DNA of 15,814 nucleotides from Candidatus Woesearchaeota archaeon. GTDB taxonomy: Archaea; Nanobdellota; Nanobdellia; Woesearchaeales; JACPBV01. The stretch covers positions 1-15,814 of the forward strand of contig JAHWIN010000065.1 of assembly GCA_019322475.1 (NCBI GenBank). Direction: 5' to 3'. This document shows positions 12,341 through 15,814 of this stretch, piece after piece. How positions within the stretch are numbered: position 1 is the first letter of the stretch; each line of letters opens with the position of its first letter. The position numbers and the translations under genes were made by a program. A model generated the notes under the pieces. It was not told the origin of the DNA, did not search any database, and saw nothing but the letters and a program-made list of their open reading frames with translations.

Positions 12341-12799
12341 ATGAGATGCCCATACTGCAGTTTTGGAGAAACAAAGGTCATTGAGACGAGGGAAGCAGAA
12401 GACTCAGATGTAACCCGAAGAAGAAGGGAATGCCTAAGATGCAGCAAAAGGTTCACGACCTATGAAAGGGTTGAGATAGTAGAGCTTAGGGTAGTGAAGA
12501 AAAACGGAGATATAGAGGCATTTGACCGGAACAAGGTGCTGAGGGGGATTACAAAAGCCTGTGAAAAAAGGCCCATCAAGATAGAAAAGATAGAGCGGAT
12601 CGTTGATGGCATCGAGTCAGACCTAAGGAAAAAAGAGAGCGTAGAGATCCCAACATCAGTGATAGGCGAGCTTGTCATGGAAAGCCTGAAAGAGATGGAT
12701 CACGTAGCTTACATAAGGTTTGCATCTGTATACAGGGAATTTAATGACCTTAAAGGCTTTGAAAAAGAGCTGAAAGGCCTAAGCAGGGGAAAAAACTGA
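12341..12799 (+). CDS. nrdR: NrdR transcriptional repressor of ribonucleotide reductase genes
   Basis: A 152-residue protein with the full NrdR architecture. The N-terminal zinc ribbon has cysteine pairs CPYC (3-6) and CLRC (31-34) around the basic TRRRRE stretch, and RFTTYERVE follows. An ATP-cone domain spans about 48-138 (VVKKNGDIEAFDRNKVLRGI, then VAYIRFASVYREFND). In bacteria NrdR senses ATP/dATP through the cone and represses nrd operons by binding paired 16-base boxes; one consensus box and partial ones lie directly upstream here. It is the first gene of the operon, 26 bases before nrdD, so it probably represses itself and nrdD/nrdG. No Shine-Dalgarno site precedes the ATG. NrdR is mainly bacterial and patchy in archaea, so lateral origin is plausible. 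Confidence 0.96.
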   Translation: MRCPYCSFGETKVIETREAEDSDVTRRRRECLRCSKRFTTYERVEIVELRVVKKNGDIEAFDRNKVLRGITKACEKRPIKIEKIERIVDGIESDLRKKESVEIPTSVIGELVMESLKEMDHVAYIRFASVYREFNDLKGFEKELKGLSRGKN

Positions 12800-12825
12800 A
12801 GGCATCTTAAAAAAGAGGGATAAAA

Positions 12826-15285
12826 ATGGGAGATGGGTCTTTTATGATCTCGAAGATAAGGAAACGGGATGGAAGGATAGTGGAGTTTGCGCCTGAAAAG
12901 ATAAGCCATGCGATATTCAAGGCTGCTCAGGGCATAGCCATAAAGGAAGGAAAGCATATAGATAAAAGCTCGGTTGAAGAGATATGCAGCAAGGTAAATA
13001 CCATCCTTGAATACCAGTTCACTGAAAAAGAGATTCCCACAGTCGAGGAAGTGCAGGATATCGTCGAAAAGGTCCTGATAAAGTCAGGCCATGCAAAGAC
13101 AGCCAAGGCATATATACTCTACAGGCAGCAGCACGCAAAGCTGAGAGAAACAAAAGACATGCTTGTGGATGTAGGCAAGACCATAAACTCTTATGTAAAG
13201 CAGGAAGACTGGAAAGTCAAGGAAAACAGCAACGAGGATTACAGCTTCTCAGGGCTTTTGCTTTATGCCGCAGGAAAGGTTATAGGAAACTATGCCCTGA
13301 ATGAGATATATCCCCCGGAGATAAAGGAAGCCCACATAAAAGGGTATTTCCATATACATGACCTAAGCAACGCCGTCATAGGATACTGCTGCGGCCACTC
13401 GCTGAAAAAGCTTCTTGAGATGGGCTTTGGTGGAGTCCCAAATAAGGTGGACTGCAACCCTGCCAAGCATCTCAACACAGTAATACACCAGATGGTCAAT
13501 TATATCGGATGCCTCCAGATGGAATTCGCAGGGGCCCAGGCATTCTCTTCCGTAGATACGTTGCTGGCGCCTTTTATCAGGGCAGACAACCTATCGTTCA
13601 AAGAAGCAAAGCAGTGCATCCAGCAGCTGGTATTCTCATTGAACATACCCTCAAGATGGGGCAGCCAGTATCCCTTCTCAAACCTGACATTCGACTGGGT
13701 CGTCCCTGAAGACCTGAAAGGCGAAAAGGCGGTAATAGGCGGAAAAAAGCAGGATTTCACATATGGGAGCTGCCAGAAGGAGATGGACATCATAAACAAG
13801 GCATTCCTTGAGGTCATGCTTGAAGGCGACTCCAAAGGAAGGATCTTTACGTTCCCTATCCCTACATATAACCTTACAAAGGACTTTGACTGGGACAGCG
13901 AAAACAGCAGGCTGCTCTTTGAGGTTACTGCAAAATACGGCCTTCCTTATTTCCAGAATTACATGGGAAGCGACTTAGACCCCAAAAGCATCCGTGCCAT
14001 GTGCTGCCGCCTTAACCTTGACCAAAACCAGCTGATAAAAAGGCCTGGAGGAATGTGGGGTCCGGGAGACGCCACAGGCTCAGTAGGAGTAGTGACTATC
14101 AACATGAACAGGATGGGTTATGAATCAAGTTCAAAAGAGGAATTTTTTGAAAAGCTCTCCTATTACATGGGGCTTGCAAAGAATTCATTGGAAATAAAAA
14201 GAAAGATAGTAGAGAGCAATATGAAGAATGGCCTTATGCCTTTCGCCAAGGTCTATCTTGGAACGTTCAGAAACCACTTCTCGACCATAGGCCTTTGCGG
14301 GATGAATGAATGCTGCCTGAACTTCATAGAAAAAGACATAAGCTCTGAGGAAGGCACTGAATTTACAATAGAGACCCTGAACTTCATGAGAAAAAAGCTG
14401 GTAGAATTCCAGGAAGAGACAGGAAGCCTCTACAACCTCGAAGCCACGCCTGCAGAATCAACCTCCTACAGGCTTGCAAGGCTGGATAAGAAGATGTACC
14501 CTGAAATAATTACTTCAGGTGACAGCGAACCTTTCCTTACAAACTCAACCCAGCTTCCTGTTGACAAGACAGATGACATAATAGAAGCGTTAGAGCACCA
14601 GAACAGGATACAGCCATTGTACACAGGAGGCACCATGTTCCATACCTTCCTGGGGGAAAAGGTAAGCTCAGGGGAATCATGCAGGGAACTGGTAAAAAAG
14701 ATAGCTTCAAACACCCAGCTCCCTTATTTCTCGATAAGCCCCACATTCAGCATATGCCCTTCACACAGCTATATCGCAGGAGAGGTCCCAAAATGCCCTG
14801 ACTGCGGAGCTGAAACAGAGGTCTACTCCAGGATAGTTGGGTATTACAGGCCCATAAAGCAGTGGAACAACGGAAAAAAAGAGGAGTTCAGAAAAAGGGT
14901 AGAATTCAGTGAAAAAAAGGCGTTTGAAAAAAAATTGGAGATAAAGGCTGTCATAGGAGAGCAGGGAATAAGTGTCTCTGACACAGAAGGCCTGATCTCA
15001 AACAGCTCAGGAATAATAAACAGGTTCAGGATATTCAGCCTGCCTCATTGCGATAAGTGTGCAGCTGCAAAAGAATATCTCAACGGAAAAGTAGAAGGGG
15101 AAACTGTAGATCTTGGCTCTGACGAAGGCCTGAAAGAATTCAGGACAGCCTATAAGGAGCTGAAAGACAGGATCCAGAGGAACAAGGACGGAAGCCTTCC
15201 TATACCTACCATCCTGCTTTACGACTCTGAAGACAATCTAGTTACAGTAGCCCATCATGTAGATGATGTAAGGCAGATAGTCTAA
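12826..15285 (+). CDS. nrdD: Class III anaerobic ribonucleoside-triphosphate reductase with fused C-terminal redoxin domain
   Basis: Oxygen-sensitive glycyl-radical enzyme making deoxyribonucleotides from NTPs. Residues about 7-105 are an ATP-cone (ISKIRKRDGRIVEF), the allosteric activity site. The catalytic barrel holds cysteine pairs YCCGHSL (188-189) and AMCCRLNLD (393-394), the latter where the thiyl-radical cysteine is expected. The zinc site is CPSH ... CPDC (644, 657, 660), and the radical glycine lies in YSRIVGYYRP (Gly672), followed by WNNGKKEEF. Most NrdD proteins end soon after this. Here about 120 residues more follow: a linker, then a thioredoxin/glutaredoxin-like domain (about 733-819) with FSLPHCDKCAAAKEYL (Cys742/Cys745) and a probable cis-proline in IPTILLYD (Pro794). 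This suggests a built-in thiol reductant in place of formate. ATG 12826 has GAGGGAT just upstream. NrdG, its activase, follows. Confidence 0.95.
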   Translation: MGDGSFMISKIRKRDGRIVEFAPEKISHAIFKAAQGIAIKEGKHIDKSSVEEICSKVNTILEYQFTEKEIPTVEEVQDIVEKVLIKSGHAKTAKAYILYRQQHAKLRETKDMLVDVGKTINSYVKQEDWKVKENSNEDYSFSGLLLYAAGKVIGNYALNEIYPPEIKEAHIKGYFHIHDLSNAVIGYCCGHSLKKLLEMGFGGVPNKVDCNPAKHLNTVIHQMVNYIGCLQMEFAGAQAFSSVDTLLAPFIRADNLSFKEAKQCIQQLVFSLNIPSRWGSQYPFSNLTFDWVVPEDLKGEKAVIGGKKQDFTYGSCQKEMDIINKAFLEVMLEGDSKGRIFTFPIPTYNLTKDFDWDSENSRLLFEVTAKYGLPYFQNYMGSDLDPKSIRAMCCRLNLDQNQLIKRPGGMWGPGDATGSVGVVTINMNRMGYESSSKEEFFEKLSYYMGLAKNSLEIKRKIVESNMKNGLMPFAKVYLGTFRNHFSTIGLCGMNECCLNFIEKDISSEEGTEFTIETLNFMRKKLVEFQEETGSLYNLEATPAESTSYRLARLDKKMYPEIITSGDSEPFLTNSTQLPVDKTDDIIEALEHQNRIQPLYTGGTMFHTFLGEKVSSGESCRELVKKIASNTQLPYFSISPTFSICPSHSYIAGEVPKCPDCGAETEVYSRIVGYYRPIKQWNNGKKEEFRKRVEFSEKKAFEKKLEIKAVIGEQGISVSDTEGLISNSSGIINRFRIFSLPHCDKCAAAKEYLNGKVEGETVDLGSDEGLKEFRTAYKELKDRIQRNKDGSLPIPTILLYDSEDNLVTVAHHVDDVRQIV

Positions 15286-15407
15286 GCCATTGAAATTTTT
15301 CATCATAGCAAGTGACACAAATTTTTATGCAATACGCTATAGGTTGATATCCTGCGCTTAGGCCGGGGGTGGCCATCAGTTTGGATTACATGGAACAGGT
15401 AAATAAC
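15286..15407 (+). other. nrdD-nrdG spacer with T-run, weak TATA and GC-rich patch
   Basis: The 122-base gap holds a near-palindrome with a T5 run just after the nrdD stop (TGAAATTTTTCA, 15291-15302), a weak TATA-like AAATTTTTATG (about 15319-15329), and a GC-rich patch with GGCC-GGGGGT-GGCC (15361-15374). CCTG (15351) could also pair with CAGG (15396) and cover the nrdG Shine-Dalgarno site. This may mark partial termination and separate control of nrdG; none of it is certain. Confidence 0.35.
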
Positions 15408-15814
15408 ATGCCATTAAGGATAAAAGGCCTGCAGAAGGCAAGCCTGATAGACTACCCGCCATACGCCTGCTGTGTCGTCTTTCTTTCAGGCTGCAACTTC
15501 AGGTGCGGATTCTGCCATAATCCCGAACTGGTTCTTGGCAAGTCCAACACAGAAACCATATCTGAAGAAGAGTTCTTTAGTTTTCTCAGTAAAAGGAAAA
15601 AGTGGCTTGACGCTGTATGCATAACAGGAGGGGAGCCGTGCCTTAACAAAGAGCTTCCAAAGTTTATATCCAAGATAAAAGATCATGGATATAAGGTAAA
15701 GCTGGACACCAACGGAAGCAGCCCTGATATGCTGGATGAGCTTTTGGACAAAGGGCTGTTGGACTATATAGCCATGGACATCAAAGGGAATCTAAATCAG
15801 TATGAAAAAGTGGC
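15408..15814 (+). CDS. nrdG: Anaerobic ribonucleotide reductase activating protein (radical SAM), 3' end outside window
   Basis: Radical S-adenosylmethionine enzyme that generates the glycyl radical on NrdD. The visible 135 residues contain the cluster motif CNFRCGFC (Cys29, 33, 36; CxxxCxxC), followed by HNPELV, the SAM-binding GGEP (74-77), the strand LDTNGS (99-104) and MDIKG (123-127). The opening LRIKGLQKASLIDYP and the HNPELV run match the NrdG2 type of activase that accompanies many archaeal NrdD proteins, rather than the shorter E. coli form. ATG 15408 has AGGT 7 bases upstream; in-frame ATG 15390 or GTG 15369 are possible longer starts with poorer sites. The gene is still open at the window edge. 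It lies 122 bases after nrdD on the same strand, so it is co-transcribed or served by a weak promoter in the gap. Confidence 0.93.
   Translation, partial: MPLRIKGLQKASLIDYPPYACCVVFLSGCNFRCGFCHNPELVLGKSNTETISEEEFFSFLSKRKKWLDAVCITGGEPCLNKELPKFISKIKDHGYKVKLDTNGSSPDMLDELLDKGLLDYIAMDIKGNLNQYEKV

Noticed and set aside
15361..15395. Possible box C/D or H/ACA guide RNA in the GC-rich patch
   Set aside because: No RTGATGA/CTGA box pair and no stem-ACA arrangement with a second hairpin could be found.
15363..15400. tRNA-like opening (GCCGGGGGTGG...) in the nrdD-nrdG gap
   Set aside because: No D-, anticodon- or T-arm pairs can be drawn, no GGTTCGAATCC-type T-loop follows, and the nrdG coding region begins within the length a tRNA would need.
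1..15814. CRISPR arrays, insertion sequences, toxin-antitoxin or defence genes
   Set aside because: No regularly spaced repeats, transposase motifs or terminal inverted repeats were seen; all sizeable frames resolve to the genes listed or their shadows.

Overview
The window looks like chromosomal DNA of an archaeon. It encodes archaeal/eukaryotic-type ribosomal proteins (eS19, eL31, eL39) and a PDCD5-family protein. It has TATA-like boxes about 25-30 bases before several starts, Shine-Dalgarno sites of the GGTGAT/GGAGG type, and heavy use of AGG/AGA/ATA codons. A tetrahydrofolate-type one-carbon gene set, a bacterial-style SerRS, an NrdR repressor and long charged tails on ribosomal proteins would fit a DPANN lineage such as Woesearchaeota. 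That placement is inference from gene content, not a phylogeny.

Layout. (1) Bases 1-2251, plus strand: the 3' end of a membrane protein gene with a hairpin/T-run terminator, then serS and a small membrane zinc-ribbon gene. (2) Bases 2259-6906, minus strand: an adenylosuccinate lyase with an N-terminal winged-helix domain, folD, glyA and 5-formyl-THF cyclo-ligase. The last three form a serine-to-10-formyl-THF module that can feed purine synthesis. (3) Bases 6940-9735, minus strand: a Na/Pi-cotransporter with PhoU-like tail, and a three-gene membrane/regulator unit (four-helix protein, DUF2178-like protein, small XRE regulator). Just upstream of that unit lies a palindromic, operator-like region. 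(4) Bases 9952-12122, minus strand: the ribosomal cluster eS19 - PDCD5 - eL39 - eL31, preceded by a YkgJ-type cysteine-cluster gene. The 57-residue eL39 gene is easily missed because of its size. (5) Bases 12123-15814, plus strand: an anaerobic deoxyribonucleotide operon nrdR - nrdD - nrdG (nrdG runs off the window), headed by a promoter region with one consensus NrdR box and several degenerate ones.

The most interesting points are: the class III ribonucleotide reductase, which carries its own C-terminal CxxC redoxin-like domain; the NrdR boxes arranged around archaeal TATA elements; the winged-helix/adenylosuccinate lyase fusion; and the split between apparently leaderless genes and genes with Shine-Dalgarno sites. 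No CRISPR array, insertion sequence, tRNA or rRNA was recognised. No gene-free stretch exceeds 300 bases; the longest (9736-9951 and 12123-12340) are described as features.
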